20,042 nucleotides of DNA, taken from the IMG/VR virus record IMGVR_UViG_3300013101_000136, positions 1 through 20,042 of that record; one strand, written 5' to 3'. The notes beneath the pieces are model-generated. The model was not told the origin of the DNA, did no database searches, and saw only the letters and a program-made list of their open reading frames with translations. Of the stretch, positions 7,479-15,315 are shown piece by piece. The position numbers were made by a program, and so were the translations under genes. The stretch is from a virus. Position 1 is the stretch's first letter. Each line of letters starts with the position of its first letter.

Positions 7479-8124
7479 TTTCTTCTTCTTCTTCATCAGT
7501 TTGAAACATTTCTTCGTAACTTAGGGTAGGTTTTTCTTCTTTATCAACCCCATTATACAAGTAGTCTTCCGCTCGTTCTGTGTTCATTATATCATCGGCC
7601 ATATGAGCCAACCATATACGAATAGTTTCCTCATCGTTGTTCCCCACAATACCAAACGTTTTAAGATATCGAATGAACGCTGGGTTGAAATCAATCTTAA
7701 CTTGAATACCATGCTCTTTCGAAAACCCCATAGCCAAGACATTCGCAAAGGGTTCGAGGCTGTCCTGCATAGATTCGCCTACTAACTCAACATCAAGTTT
7801 AGCCTTGTCTACACGTTCGTCATGTGCCAGCTTTTCATCATCTATATCTTGCTGTTCTTTATCCTTTAGCTTTTGAAATGCATTGCCCACAATGTCTCGG
7901 AATTCATCACTACTCTTGAGTTCTTCAAGTTGAGCGTGTCGTTCACCAGCCTCACGGGATTCCCGTTCTTCAGGTGATTCTAATGCACGTCTCTCCATCT
8001 CTTTACGAGTAGCAGTTTCTTCAAGAGTCTCTAAAGACCTTTTCAATTCGACCCGTGCCGTTTCTTCACGAATAGTCTTTTCTTCAGGTGTCTCGGTGAG
8101 ACGTTTTAACCAATTAATACTCAT
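7435..8124 (-). CDS. Unknown charged coiled-coil protein between clamp and 5' nuclease (229 aa)
   Basis: No family recognised. Residues 1-120 are highly charged with long predicted helices (runs of Glu, Arg and Lys, such as LETLEETATRKEMERRALES), likely coiled coil. The middle (about 125-190) is more globular, with VKIDFNPAFIRYLKTFGI and IRIWLAHMADDIM. The tail is strongly acidic (DEEEEENDEESD). It begins with GGAGG just before an ATG that overlaps the clamp stop (TAATG), so translation is coupled to the clamp. Its end overlaps the nuclease gene. Position between two replication genes suggests a replication, transcription or clamp-linked partner, in the place where T4 has rpbA after gene 45; there is no visible similarity to support equating them. 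Confidence 0.8.
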   Translation of the reverse strand: MSINWLKRLTETPEEKTIREETARVELKRSLETLEETATRKEMERRALESPEERESREAGERHAQLEELKSSDEFRDIVGNAFQKLKDKEQQDIDDEKLAHDERVDKAKLDVELVGESMQDSLEPFANVLAMGFSKEHGIQVKIDFNPAFIRYLKTFGIVGNNDEETIRIWLAHMADDIMNTERAEDYLYNGVDKEEKPTLSYEEMFQTDEEEEENDEESDNRWEQPTS

Positions 8125-8843
8125 TATACCTCCGGCATGACAAATACATCCATGTTTCCTACAACGATGTATAGTATGTTGCTTTTGAGTATATTTAGCC
8201 TAAAATTTCCGTCCTGAACCGCTAATTTTAAAATTGGTAGCATTTTCTTTAGATTGATTGTAAGAGATACCGTATCATTTTCACCCAGTGATTCTAGGTC
8301 AGAGTCAATACCAAAGTTGAGAATGTCCCCTGCTTCATCAGAAAATCTGAACCTCACGTCGCTTCCATTACCTTGGATAGTCATATGCTTACAACGCATA
8401 GCCGACATACTCTTACTGATATTGGACACATCTTCCTGTGTAATATCAAAATAGAATAGCGGTGTTCTGTTTAAATCAGTGCGGGGTATATCTCTAATAG
8501 CTTGTGGCAGTGCACAACGGAACTCAAAGTTCATTTTACCAGCATCAAATGCAAGCTTTTCAATCACATCAGGCTTATTCTCCTTAGAAACCATGTCTAC
8601 GGTGACAGCATCTAAATCCTTAAGTAACGTGGATTTCTGCATCAGTGATTGTAAACGTGAAAGACCTAGCCCAGTGAATTCGAAGTCGTGGTCCTTAATA
8701 GAAGCCACGATAATACCTTCATCGTCGTTGTACCCACGTATACCAACCTCATCTAATATGATACCCTCAACACCAAGCTTATTGGCTAAAAATGCCGCTT
8801 CAAGAATCAGCTTAACACTTTTCTGTGATAGTCGTTCTGTCAT
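8124..8843 (-). CDS. 45: DNA polymerase sliding clamp (gp45-like)
   Basis: A trimeric ring clamp that tethers gp43 polymerase to DNA and, in T4, also activates late transcription with gp33/gp55. The 239 aa length matches T4 gp45 (228 aa). It starts with a helical N-terminus (LSQKSVKLILEAAFLANKL), and its C-terminal strand pattern LKKMLPILKLAVQDGNFRLNI ... LYIVVGNMDVFVMPEV closely resembles the gp45 end. Its ATG overlaps the polymerase stop (ATGA). In T4, regA and clamp-loader genes 62 and 44 lie between 43 and 45; here they are absent and polymerase and clamp are directly coupled. The late-promoter boxes in the window are consistent with a clamp-dependent late transcription system. Call made from overall pattern and context. 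Confidence 0.9.
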   Translation of the reverse strand: MTERLSQKSVKLILEAAFLANKLGVEGIILDEVGIRGYNDDEGIIVASIKDHDFEFTGLGLSRLQSLMQKSTLLKDLDAVTVDMVSKENKPDVIEKLAFDAGKMNFEFRCALPQAIRDIPRTDLNRTPLFYFDITQEDVSNISKSMSAMRCKHMTIQGNGSDVRFRFSDEAGDILNFGIDSDLESLGENDTVSLTINLKKMLPILKLAVQDGNFRLNILKSNILYIVVGNMDVFVMPEV

Positions 8844-11413
8844 CCAAATAATCCTTCTTCAAATAAGAGTTTCTTTTTAGTTGGGACCTTGATCCCTGCT
8901 GCCGTAATCATAACACGCATTGGGTCGTCTACCAACCGTTTAACCTGTGCCTTCTTGTCTACGATAGGGGCAAAATGCTCCCAGAACCAAGCTGGTGGTG
9001 TATCTATGTCCTTCGGTACGGCTATGCTGGTAAAGAACCCATCAATCTTACGGGTTAGGTTGTATACCAATATCTTACTGCCCGACATGATACGTGGGCT
9101 TTCAGTATCGTCATATGTTTGAAGACACTTGTTCCAGAGGATTGATGCCCTACAATGTCCAGCAATTTTCTTCCGCAGTTCAAGATCGCCAGAGTTAAAT
9201 ACGTCTGTATTAGACTCAACTTTATTAACACCCTTGGGTGTTCCTAATAATGAAATGTCGTTTAGTCCAAACAGCATGTCCTTAAAATAAACAACTTCTG
9301 GCCCTATTATATCCCAATCTTCACCCTTTAACAACCTTTCAATAAAATTGGATAATTTATCCTTGATTTCAGCGGGTAGTTTAGTAGTGTTGATAGGCAC
9401 ACCCATGTACTTCATTTTATCAACAAATTCACCATCACTTGCAACTAGGTGAAGCATGTAGTACTTCTTCTCAATGTATATGCCACGGTCAGATACAATC
9501 TCTTGTTCAGCTTTCATAATCTCTGAACGTTCATCATCAATTAGAAACATCCTACGCATGAACTCCGGGTATGATGCATTAATTGCGTCACATACTTCAT
9601 TTGCAAGATTAAGAGCACTCTGGGGAGTGTCCTTGTATGTTTTAAAGTATACAGAGTCTGTGTCGCCATAGATGATTGAATCTGCTTCCATGTTGTACTC
9701 ACCGTTAATCTCTTCTGCAATCTTACGTGCCATGTGGTACAAGATTTCTCGCCCTGATAGAGTCGTTGACTCGGCTAGACGTACATCGAAGAACTTGAAA
9801 AAGCGGCTACCACAAGCACCATACATCGAGTTAAGCTGAATCTTCTTAATGTATTGCATACGGTCATAGAACTCTTCAAGCTCTTTGTCACCAGCCTGTT
9901 TAGCTTCCCACATCTTCTTCTTGTATTCTTTACGTTCACTGAACCATTTAGTAAGTACAGCAGGGATAACACCCTCATTAGATAGATCAAAGACCGTACC
10001 CAATCCACTGATAGACCAGTTCTCTTTGACTAGGATTCTACGCCATTGTTTAGCAGGTGCTGATATAACCTCACCAGTTAATTCCACAATGAGTGCAAGC
10101 TTTCTATCTGACCCATCACGGATTAGTGCGAAGGCTTCACCACGTTCTGCAAACTGCCCACGAATCATTTCTGGACTAATATTCATTGACCGCATGATGC
10201 CCGGATACAAGGATACTAAGTCAACAGACGCTGTGTACAGATGCATACCAATCTGTGGATCAATAACCGTAGCACCACCATACTTCTTACCTGTTGCTTC
10301 TGGGGCAGTATGGTCAGGTACACGTACACCTCTGTCATAATGACAGAAGTTAATGATGGCACACTCAGCTACCTTAATCGTGCCAAGTACGTCGGCAGTC
10401 TGGGCCGTTGTATCATGTGACATCTGTATAGCGGTTTCAATATATTTTTTCTTGTCTTCTAATCCCTTAAGAATGACAGTATCACGAATGTTATAGCGTA
10501 AAAATTGATTAAAGTCATCTCGATACAAGTCGTACAATGATCCAACATACTTCAATTTGGGTAAATGTGGTAACTCGGCTTCGGCAACATGTGCCAACGC
10601 ATAGCTAGGTTTCATGGCCATTTCAAAGTTCTTGTATATGTCAAGATAATCGAGGTGCACTCGCCCAAATATAACCAGAGCTTTCTCTATGTTGCCGTAG
10701 CGTTCTACTTCACGGTAGTATGGCTTACGACTGTTGGGGAATCCCAGTTTGTTTCCTGCACCCTTGAACAAAACTATCTCAGCCCGTTCGTAGATGTATG
10801 GTACATCAAAGAACTCTGAGTTCCAACCGGATATAATATCACTGTCCTCTATCTCTTTAAAGAAGAGTTTCAGAAGCTCTGTTTCATCTTTACATATGAC
10901 AACAATAGCATCTTCCTCAATATCTTGAGGAACATCACTTTGTGTATAGTCGGGTTCAGTTTCAGGTGGTACTGCAAGCACAATTGTTTCATCGGTATGT
11001 TGATGGTAAATGGCTATAGAACTGATAGGGGCATATGGATTATCAGTAGAAGAGTATCCTATGTTCTTATCGTAATCAACCTCTATGTCAAAGAATGTGA
11101 CATTAAGTGGTACTATAGGTTTACTGTAGAAGTGTTCTGAGAGAATTTTATATTGAGGCTGAATGTCAGACTCGTATAGGTTTATACCTCTAGCTTCGTA
11201 TTTCTTACGGGCATCAAAAAATTCTGACGGTTTATCAAAGTCTAATCGGGATATTGGGTTACCATTAATATCCTTATCCTTGCCATCATCGTTGGGTATA
11301 TAGAAATAGTAAGGGGCATCGAATTCTTGTACAACTCGATGCCCCGCACTGTCCCGTACCCAAACTTTAACTTTCTTCCTGTTATCAGACAGGATCGCAG
11401 AAACATAAGACAT
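8840..11413 (-). CDS. 43: Family B DNA polymerase (gp43-like)
   Basis: Replicative polymerase with 3'-5' proofreading. Exonuclease motifs: ExoI FFDIE (D109, E111), ExoII NSEFFD (D203), ExoIII YNIRD (Y307, D311). Polymerase motifs: A DLVSLYP (398-404), B KKIQLNSMYG (523-532), C YGDTDS (582-587). All key catalytic residues are present and the 857 aa length is near T4 gp43 (898), so it is intact with no split or intein. The last residues, KLLFEEGLFG, resemble the C-terminal clamp-binding peptide of T4 gp43, which ends LDFLFG. No clear Shine-Dalgarno sequence precedes the ATG; the leader CATATATAACAT is AT-rich, so translation may be weak or regulated. It follows dsbA by 13 bases and overlaps the clamp gene by 4. 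Confidence 0.98.
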   Translation of the reverse strand: MSYVSAILSDNRKKVKVWVRDSAGHRVVQEFDAPYYFYIPNDDGKDKDINGNPISRLDFDKPSEFFDARKKYEARGINLYESDIQPQYKILSEHFYSKPIVPLNVTFFDIEVDYDKNIGYSSTDNPYAPISSIAIYHQHTDETIVLAVPPETEPDYTQSDVPQDIEEDAIVVICKDETELLKLFFKEIEDSDIISGWNSEFFDVPYIYERAEIVLFKGAGNKLGFPNSRKPYYREVERYGNIEKALVIFGRVHLDYLDIYKNFEMAMKPSYALAHVAEAELPHLPKLKYVGSLYDLYRDDFNQFLRYNIRDTVILKGLEDKKKYIETAIQMSHDTTAQTADVLGTIKVAECAIINFCHYDRGVRVPDHTAPEATGKKYGGATVIDPQIGMHLYTASVDLVSLYPGIMRSMNISPEMIRGQFAERGEAFALIRDGSDRKLALIVELTGEVISAPAKQWRRILVKENWSISGLGTVFDLSNEGVIPAVLTKWFSERKEYKKKMWEAKQAGDKELEEFYDRMQYIKKIQLNSMYGACGSRFFKFFDVRLAESTTLSGREILYHMARKIAEEINGEYNMEADSIIYGDTDSVYFKTYKDTPQSALNLANEVCDAINASYPEFMRRMFLIDDERSEIMKAEQEIVSDRGIYIEKKYYMLHLVASDGEFVDKMKYMGVPINTTKLPAEIKDKLSNFIERLLKGEDWDIIGPEVVYFKDMLFGLNDISLLGTPKGVNKVESNTDVFNSGDLELRKKIAGHCRASILWNKCLQTYDDTESPRIMSGSKILVYNLTRKIDGFFTSIAVPKDIDTPPAWFWEHFAPIVDKKAQVKRLVDDPMRVMITAAGIKVPTKKKLLFEEGLFG

Positions 11414-11426
11414 ATGTTATATATGG

Positions 11427-11738
11427 TTACGCTTCGTTTGAGTCGTTATCGTCGTCTTGACCACCATCACCAAGGACGGCTTCACGGGCATATTCGAATG
11501 TGCTGTTAGCACCTAGAATTTCCTGATAGTCCTCGTCATGGAATGCTTTAACAAGCTTGCCAGTAAGACCAGTAGGCATTTCAAATGTCTCTTTCAACAT
11601 TATCTTAATGTCTTTGATGCTTTCCTGCTTGTCAGCACGGAACCGTTCGTGTGCAACGATTTCTTCAATGGCACCCTTGATACGCTTGATGTCTTCAGGG
11701 TTGCTGGGTAGTTCAAAATTTGCTTCTGTTGCGCTCAT
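11427..11738 (-). CDS. dsbA: DsbA-like double-stranded DNA-binding protein
   Basis: T4 DsbA binds double-stranded DNA and stimulates late transcription. The segment SIKDIKIMLKETFEMPTGLTGKL with the following VKAFHDEDYQEIL (40-75) mirrors the T4 DsbA core (IKDIRIRAKDELGVDGKMF and LYHKDN...VFE) in order and spacing. The 103 aa protein has an extra acidic tail (GDGGQDDDNDSNEA), against 89 aa in T4. AAGGAG precedes the ATG. In T4, dsbA is next to rnh and gene 33; here it leads into polymerase and clamp, with rnh at the end of the block. A sigma70-like promoter (11790-11818) is upstream. Assigned from recalled similarity, not a search. Confidence 0.72.
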   Translation of the reverse strand: MSATEANFELPSNPEDIKRIKGAIEEIVAHERFRADKQESIKDIKIMLKETFEMPTGLTGKLVKAFHDEDYQEILGANSTFEYAREAVLGDGGQDDDNDSNEA

Positions 11739-11789
11739 AAAAATCTCCTTGTTATTATCAATAAATATCCGCTACTGCGAAGGAGATGG

Positions 11790-11818
11790 ATTATCCCACT
11801 ATTGGAGACAAAAAGCAA
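11790..11818 (-). promoter_or_regulatory. Candidate sigma70/middle promoter for the replication block (TTGCTT-N17-GATAAT)
   Basis: On the minus strand TTGCTT (11813-11818) and GATAAT (11790-11795) are 17 bases apart, in the gap before dsbA. The TGCTT core also recalls the MotA box of T4 middle promoters, although its spacing to the -10 looks longer than in T4. It would drive dsbA, polymerase, clamp and downstream genes. Confidence 0.45.
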
Positions 11819-11826
11819 GTGTTTTA

Positions 11827-12456
11827 TTAAGAGAACCAAGTGGTGTAGTCACCGGGGAAGTTTTCCATGTCATAGTTATAGTCATCTTTAGCTATGATAT
11901 GGAATCTGACTATGTTAGAATCACCTACTTCAACTGGTGATACTGCATTTACAAAGTTGGGGCAACATGGATATACAATAGCTGTTCCACGTTCGGGGTT
12001 AAATCCAAACTCATGCGTAGGAAATTCTAACTTTCCACCCCGTACTTCAAACCGTTCGTCAAACATGTTATCGTCACTAAAGTCATTTAAGAATAGAACT
12101 ACAGTAAAATCATAGTCGTATATCTTATGCCATATTGCCGATTGCCCACGTTTGCTTATTAGTTGACTACCCTCAGTCGTTGCCTTCTGACCTGAATATC
12201 CCGTAGGATACCATTCAAAGGTGAATGGTGTCAATGTTTTTGTTTCGAATTTGTAGTATTTTTCAATAGCTGGGAGGAGTTGATTAAAAGTATCAGATAC
12301 ACGAGACTCTGACAGTCGATTGCCTTTAAATGTTACTGTTGGGTCGCCCTTTTGGTCGGTGTTAGGTATGGTATGTTTTAATCTAGCAACCATATCTTCT
12401 GCCTGTAAAGGTGATACCAATTCCTTGAGAACAAGGAAGGGTGATTTAGAACTCAT
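11827..12456 (-). CDS. 2-oxoglutarate/Fe(II) oxygenase-like protein, active site apparently degenerate
   Basis: A 209 aa protein whose second half looks like a double-stranded beta helix of the prolyl-hydroxylase kind. WHKIYDYDFTVVLFLND (109-125) resembles the strand with the HxD iron ligands. RGGKLEFP (139-146) is the usual GG-x-L-x-F motif. FVNAVSPVEVG (168-178) followed by R184 matches the strand that normally carries the distal His and the 2-oxoglutarate-binding Arg. Here Asn170 stands where His is expected, and H110 and D114/D116 are not spaced as HxD, so it may not bind iron or may use other residues. Such oxygenases are frequent in marine T4-like phages. AGGAG precedes the ATG. It lies between the possible head-protein genes and dsbA; role unknown. 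Confidence 0.6.
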   Translation of the reverse strand: MSSKSPFLVLKELVSPLQAEDMVARLKHTIPNTDQKGDPTVTFKGNRLSESRVSDTFNQLLPAIEKYYKFETKTLTPFTFEWYPTGYSGQKATTEGSQLISKRGQSAIWHKIYDYDFTVVLFLNDFSDDNMFDERFEVRGGKLEFPTHEFGFNPERGTAIVYPCCPNFVNAVSPVEVGDSNIVRFHIIAKDDYNYDMENFPGDYTTWFS

Positions 12457-12491
12457 ATAAACTCCTAGCTAGTATAGGTATGTATACGTTG

Positions 12492-12998
12492 TTACAAGAT
12501 TCGAGATTTAGACAGTTGTAAATAAGATTTACCTTCTGTCTTAACCAACGTGAACGGGACACCTTTCAGCTTTTTACCTTCTATGACAACATCAAGAGTT
12601 ACTATAGCCACTCCATCCATCTCACACATGTTCATTTTGGTTTCCCTGTCTTCAAGAGTAATTGATCCAGTACCACAGGTATCTGCGATGGCGTAGAAGT
12701 CTTTGACAAAGAATGTGTTGCTATCTTCTTCGGTTAGCTGTAAGGCAAACTTAGGGTCACCCGTAAACGATTCAATAAGTATTTGATCAGGTTCAATGCC
12801 AGCAATAGAGGCTTCCTCTTCAACAGGAACAGAATCACAAGCACATACACCATCGCTGCCACCACAGCCACAACCTTCTTCGGCTTCGGCTTTGTCTTTG
12901 GTTTCAACAGTCTCATTAGCTTTAAACACCAAGGTTGACTTTTCAAGGTCAATAGTGTTCATAAACTCCAACAATTCTTCCGATGTTCTGAATTTCAT
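12492..12998 (-). CDS. Unknown 168 aa protein with a CxC...CxC cluster
   Basis: No family recognised. Residues 1-30 look helical, followed by an acidic linker. A Cys-rich segment EGCGCGGSDGVCACD (41-55) places C43, C45, C52 and C54 as CxC-x6-CxC. Two more cysteines (C108, C125) lie in the C-terminal part, which looks beta-rich (ALQLTEEDSNTFFVKDFYAI; VAIVTLDVVIEGKKLKGVPFTLV). The cluster could bind zinc or another metal, or form disulfides. The gene lies 4 bases after the 161 aa gene's stop with only a weak ribosome-binding site, so coupling to it is likely. The neighbours are candidate head/core proteins, making a virion or assembly role plausible. Confidence 0.75.
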   Translation of the reverse strand: MKFRTSEELLEFMNTIDLEKSTLVFKANETVETKDKAEAEEGCGCGGSDGVCACDSVPVEEEASIAGIEPDQILIESFTGDPKFALQLTEEDSNTFFVKDFYAIADTCGTGSITLEDRETKMNMCEMDGVAIVTLDVVIEGKKLKGVPFTLVKTEGKSYLQLSKSRIL

Positions 12999-13002
12999 CT
13001 AA

Positions 13003-13488
13003 TTACTGACCACGCATTCTTTTATTAAGACGGCTTAAACGCTTAGATTGTGTCTTACGCTTGGTGAATAGAGTCTTACGTACTCTCTGTCCTTTCTTCA
13101 TGCGGGCAGATTTCTTACCCTGACGTACTTTCTTGGGGTCCTTTCTGATACCACACTTTTCAGGTGATGATACCATACGACCAGCCTTTGGGCCAGTAGT
13201 ACAACGGTATTGTCGTAGGAACTTATCACCATATCGACGGAACTGACGCTGTACAGCTTCAGAGATATTATCAAATTCATCACCATCTGTAAGCTCTGCA
13301 ATGTCATTTAGAATTGCGTTTACTTCCTTAGTATGATCTTCATTAAGATCACCACTAGCCAACAGTTCACGAATCTCTTGAATATCTTCGAGCATCGTTT
13401 CCAATTCTAGCACAGCCTCGTCATAGTCTTCGATGACTAATGCCGATTCGCTGATAACAGCCTCACCTAATAATCTTCCTAATTTCAT
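13003..13488 (-). CDS. Candidate prohead core/internal protein with basic tail (161 aa)
   Basis: The protein has two unlike halves. Residues 14-80 are acidic and helical. Residues 83-161 are extremely basic (Lys/Arg-rich, including KKVRQGKKSARMKKGQRVRK), with two cysteines in RCTTGPKAGRMVSSPEKCG (95-113) that could form a small loop or metal site. LLGE-AV near the N-terminus (cut after E9) and NISE-AV (after E77) both match the T4 prohead protease gp21 rule (L/I-x-E before A, G or S). Cleavage there would release the basic part, as expected for a packaged DNA-binding protein. It starts with TAATG coupled to the 441 aa gene, with GAGGAC before it. No named family recognised; role inferred from motifs. 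Confidence 0.75.
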   Translation of the reverse strand: MKLGRLLGEAVISESALVIEDYDEAVLELETMLEDIQEIRELLASGDLNEDHTKEVNAILNDIAELTDGDEFDNISEAVQRQFRRYGDKFLRQYRCTTGPKAGRMVSSPEKCGIRKDPKKVRQGKKSARMKKGQRVRKTLFTKRKTQSKRLSRLNKRMRGQ

Positions 13489-14813
13489 TATAGTCGTCCT
13501 CGGTCATTTTGCCGTTGGTCCAATTGATCCTGATCTTGGCGTTGTTGTTCTTGGTCTTTATCCAATTCGTCCCGTTCTTTATCGTCCATGTCATCTTCAT
13601 AGTCGGTACGATTTCTAGCAGCCCTCATACGTATTTGTAATTCCTTACGTTCAGATTGAGACTGCTTCTGTTTAAATTGTTTTGTTTCTAGATCATCCTC
13701 TGGCCCAATTTTATACTTAGTGCGTATATTAACCATTTGGCGACGGAGTGTTTGTGGCGTATCATTCGCATCAAGTTCAAGAACTATTTGAGTGAACAGT
13801 TCAGAGAAACCTTCTCCCATAGCCATCTTCTTCTTATAGTTGAATGTTGCAAGTTCACGCATCTTCTTGGCGCTCTTTTCTTTATCCTTTACAGCGTCCA
13901 TCTCAGCCTGTGCAGAAATTAATTCTTCTTCCTTTGCTACTGTATCCTTAGAGGACATCATTGCTATTTCAGCCTGTTTAGCTTTAGCCTGTTCAGCTTC
14001 AGCATTAGCCTGTGCAGTTTCCTTCTCATTTTGTGATTTAAGCATGCCCAATACGGATACCATCAAATCTTCTTTGCTGTCCCCAGATTCAAAGTCGTCA
14101 CCCATATCTTCGTCTTCGGGGTCGCCTTCTAGGTCGCCTAGATCATCTTCTGATCCACTAGCGTTTGGGTTACCTTCATCATCACCTCCTTCCAAGTCAC
14201 CTAAGCCGTCACCACCGAAACTATCAGCACCACCTTCATCATCGCCCATTTCTGGGTCTGGGTCGGCTTCAGTAATTTCATCTGCATTGTATACCGCATC
14301 TTTGGGTAATTTAGGGAATTCAGCAGTTATGATGGTAAACTCGTCTTTCAGTTCGTACAACAATTCAGCTAGGGATTTATCTTCACCCTTACCAGTCTTT
14401 TTAAAGTCAAGTACATCTGCTAGTGTTTGTGCAATACGTTGTTCGAATTCTTCGCTCTGCTGTAGGGGTACTGTAATGATCATCATATTGCCTGTATCAT
14501 CACGTACACCATATGAGATGATATCTTTGTTATCATATTCACCACTGTTTTGCAAATCCTTAAGGCGTGACGTAACGTCCTTCAGTTGATCGGGATAGCC
14601 AGATGACTCCGTAAGTCGTTCAAAAGAACCAACACTACCTTCCATTGCAACAGGGTGAAACCTATAACGGTTTGCAATACCCTGATGGAACTTAAGCATA
14701 TAGTCCTTCAGATTCATGCGAGTCTGCATACCACCTAGACGATTGCTAGGCACGACGGCAATACTACCTGCTCCGGTAGAACCTGCCGCTGCTGTTTCAT
14801 CAACTTTTTCCAT
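13488..14813 (-). CDS. Acidic coiled-coil protein, possible head core/scaffold protein (441 aa)
   Basis: No family recognised with certainty. The N-terminal 175 residues look globular (MIITVPLQQSEEFEQRIAQT region). A low-complexity Asp/Glu/Gly segment fills 179-249. A long Ala/Glu/Lys helix, probably coiled coil, spans about 255-322, then a short folded part with FSELFTQIVLELD (336-348). The C-terminal 60 residues are rich in Gln, Asp and Arg. EITE-AD (180-184) fits the gp21 protease rule. Acidic, helical, protease-site-bearing proteins are typical of T4 prohead cores, but a tail-assembly chaperone is also possible. The frame is open from a TTG at 14825, but the ATG at 14813 has GAGG 6 bases before it and is chosen. 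It is coupled to the 161 aa gene by TAATG. Confidence 0.8.
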   Translation of the reverse strand: MEKVDETAAAGSTGAGSIAVVPSNRLGGMQTRMNLKDYMLKFHQGIANRYRFHPVAMEGSVGSFERLTESSGYPDQLKDVTSRLKDLQNSGEYDNKDIISYGVRDDTGNMMIITVPLQQSEEFEQRIAQTLADVLDFKKTGKGEDKSLAELLYELKDEFTIITAEFPKLPKDAVYNADEITEADPDPEMGDDEGGADSFGGDGLGDLEGGDDEGNPNASGSEDDLGDLEGDPEDEDMGDDFESGDSKEDLMVSVLGMLKSQNEKETAQANAEAEQAKAKQAEIAMMSSKDTVAKEEELISAQAEMDAVKDKEKSAKKMRELATFNYKKKMAMGEGFSELFTQIVLELDANDTPQTLRRQMVNIRTKYKIGPEDDLETKQFKQKQSQSERKELQIRMRAARNRTDYEDDMDDKERDELDKDQEQQRQDQDQLDQRQNDRGRL

Positions 14814-14837
14814 GATAATCCTCAAAACCTTTATCTA

Positions 14838-14845
14838 TATTTAGT
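14838..14845 (-). promoter_or_regulatory. Weak late-promoter-like box (ACTAAATA)
   Basis: The minus strand reads ACTAAATA, two mismatches from TATAAATA, in the short gap after gp4 and 24 bases before the ATG of the 441 aa gene, the same spacing as the perfect box before the tube-fold gene. Spacing supports it; the sequence is weak. Confidence 0.3.
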
Positions 14846-14854
14846 CTTCCGGGC

Positions 14855-15307
14855 CTAATTGAACTGCTCTTTTTCAGTTAAGAGCCTGAAATTCATACCG
14901 TTTAGCCCACACCACACTCTTGCAGCTTCCCATTTAAGCTGATTCTTCATATGAACCGCATTCTCATACATTTTGTTCTTTGGATTACGGGACCTAGATG
15001 CCTTAGTTTGTTTATAAGGCTTTATCTCAATTAAATCACGTACCACCTTTCCATCACTACGCCTGTACTCCATGTACAAATCAGGGAAGTATTTTGCTGA
15101 TCGTACACCACCATTAGGCATTGGCATAGCATATGGTATTACAATCTCTTCAGATGCCCAATGTATCACCCTTAAGTTATTATCACAGAAATCAAATGCT
15201 TCCAGTTCCCACGATGACCTGTATATGATGTTATTCAAGTCACCCTTGTATTTATTAGGATTTTTTGGTTTGAACTTACCTTGTTTCCATCCAGCCTTAT
15301 TTGCCAT
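14855..15307 (-). CDS. 4: Head completion nuclease (gp4-like)
   Basis: T4 gp4 (also called gp50/4) finishes filled heads before tail attachment and belongs to the PD-(D/E)xK, TnsA-like nucleases. The 150 aa length is the same as T4 gp4. The start KFKPKNPNKYKGD and IIYRSSWELEAFDFCD (27-42) are typical. Catalytic-type residues are E34, PD at 75-76 in YFPDLYMEY, and ExK at 94-96 in LIEIKP. AAGGTAG lies just before the ATG, and the gene follows the tube-fold gene after 8 bases, probably on the same late transcript. Lysines and aromatic residues near the C-terminus (KNKMYENAVHMKNQLKWEAA) fit DNA binding. The assignment is firm from motif pattern and length. Confidence 0.92.
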   Translation of the reverse strand: MANKAGWKQGKFKPKNPNKYKGDLNNIIYRSSWELEAFDFCDNNLRVIHWASEEIVIPYAMPMPNGGVRSAKYFPDLYMEYRRSDGKVVRDLIEIKPYKQTKASRSRNPKNKMYENAVHMKNQLKWEAARVWCGLNGMNFRLLTEKEQFN

Positions 15308-15315
15308 GTACTACC

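Noticed and set aside
7479-7496. Upstream ATG giving the 5' nuclease an MKKKKK extension
   Set aside because: No Shine-Dalgarno sequence precedes it, and the conserved N-terminus begins at the tandem ATGs at 7478/7475; kept only as an alternative.
9885-10340. Plus-strand open frame of 151 codons inside the DNA polymerase gene
   Set aside because: Antisense to the polymerase around motif A, with no family pattern and no promoter or ribosome-binding site.
11761-11768. ATAAATAT on the plus strand as a late promoter
   Set aside because: No plus-strand gene follows; on the minus strand, where dsbA starts, it does not read as TATAAATA.
13840-14589. Plus-strand open frame of 249 codons, Ser/Pro-rich
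   Set aside because: It is the antisense image of the low-complexity Asp/Glu/Gly and coiled-coil part of the 441 aa gene; repeated codons there avoid stops on the other strand.
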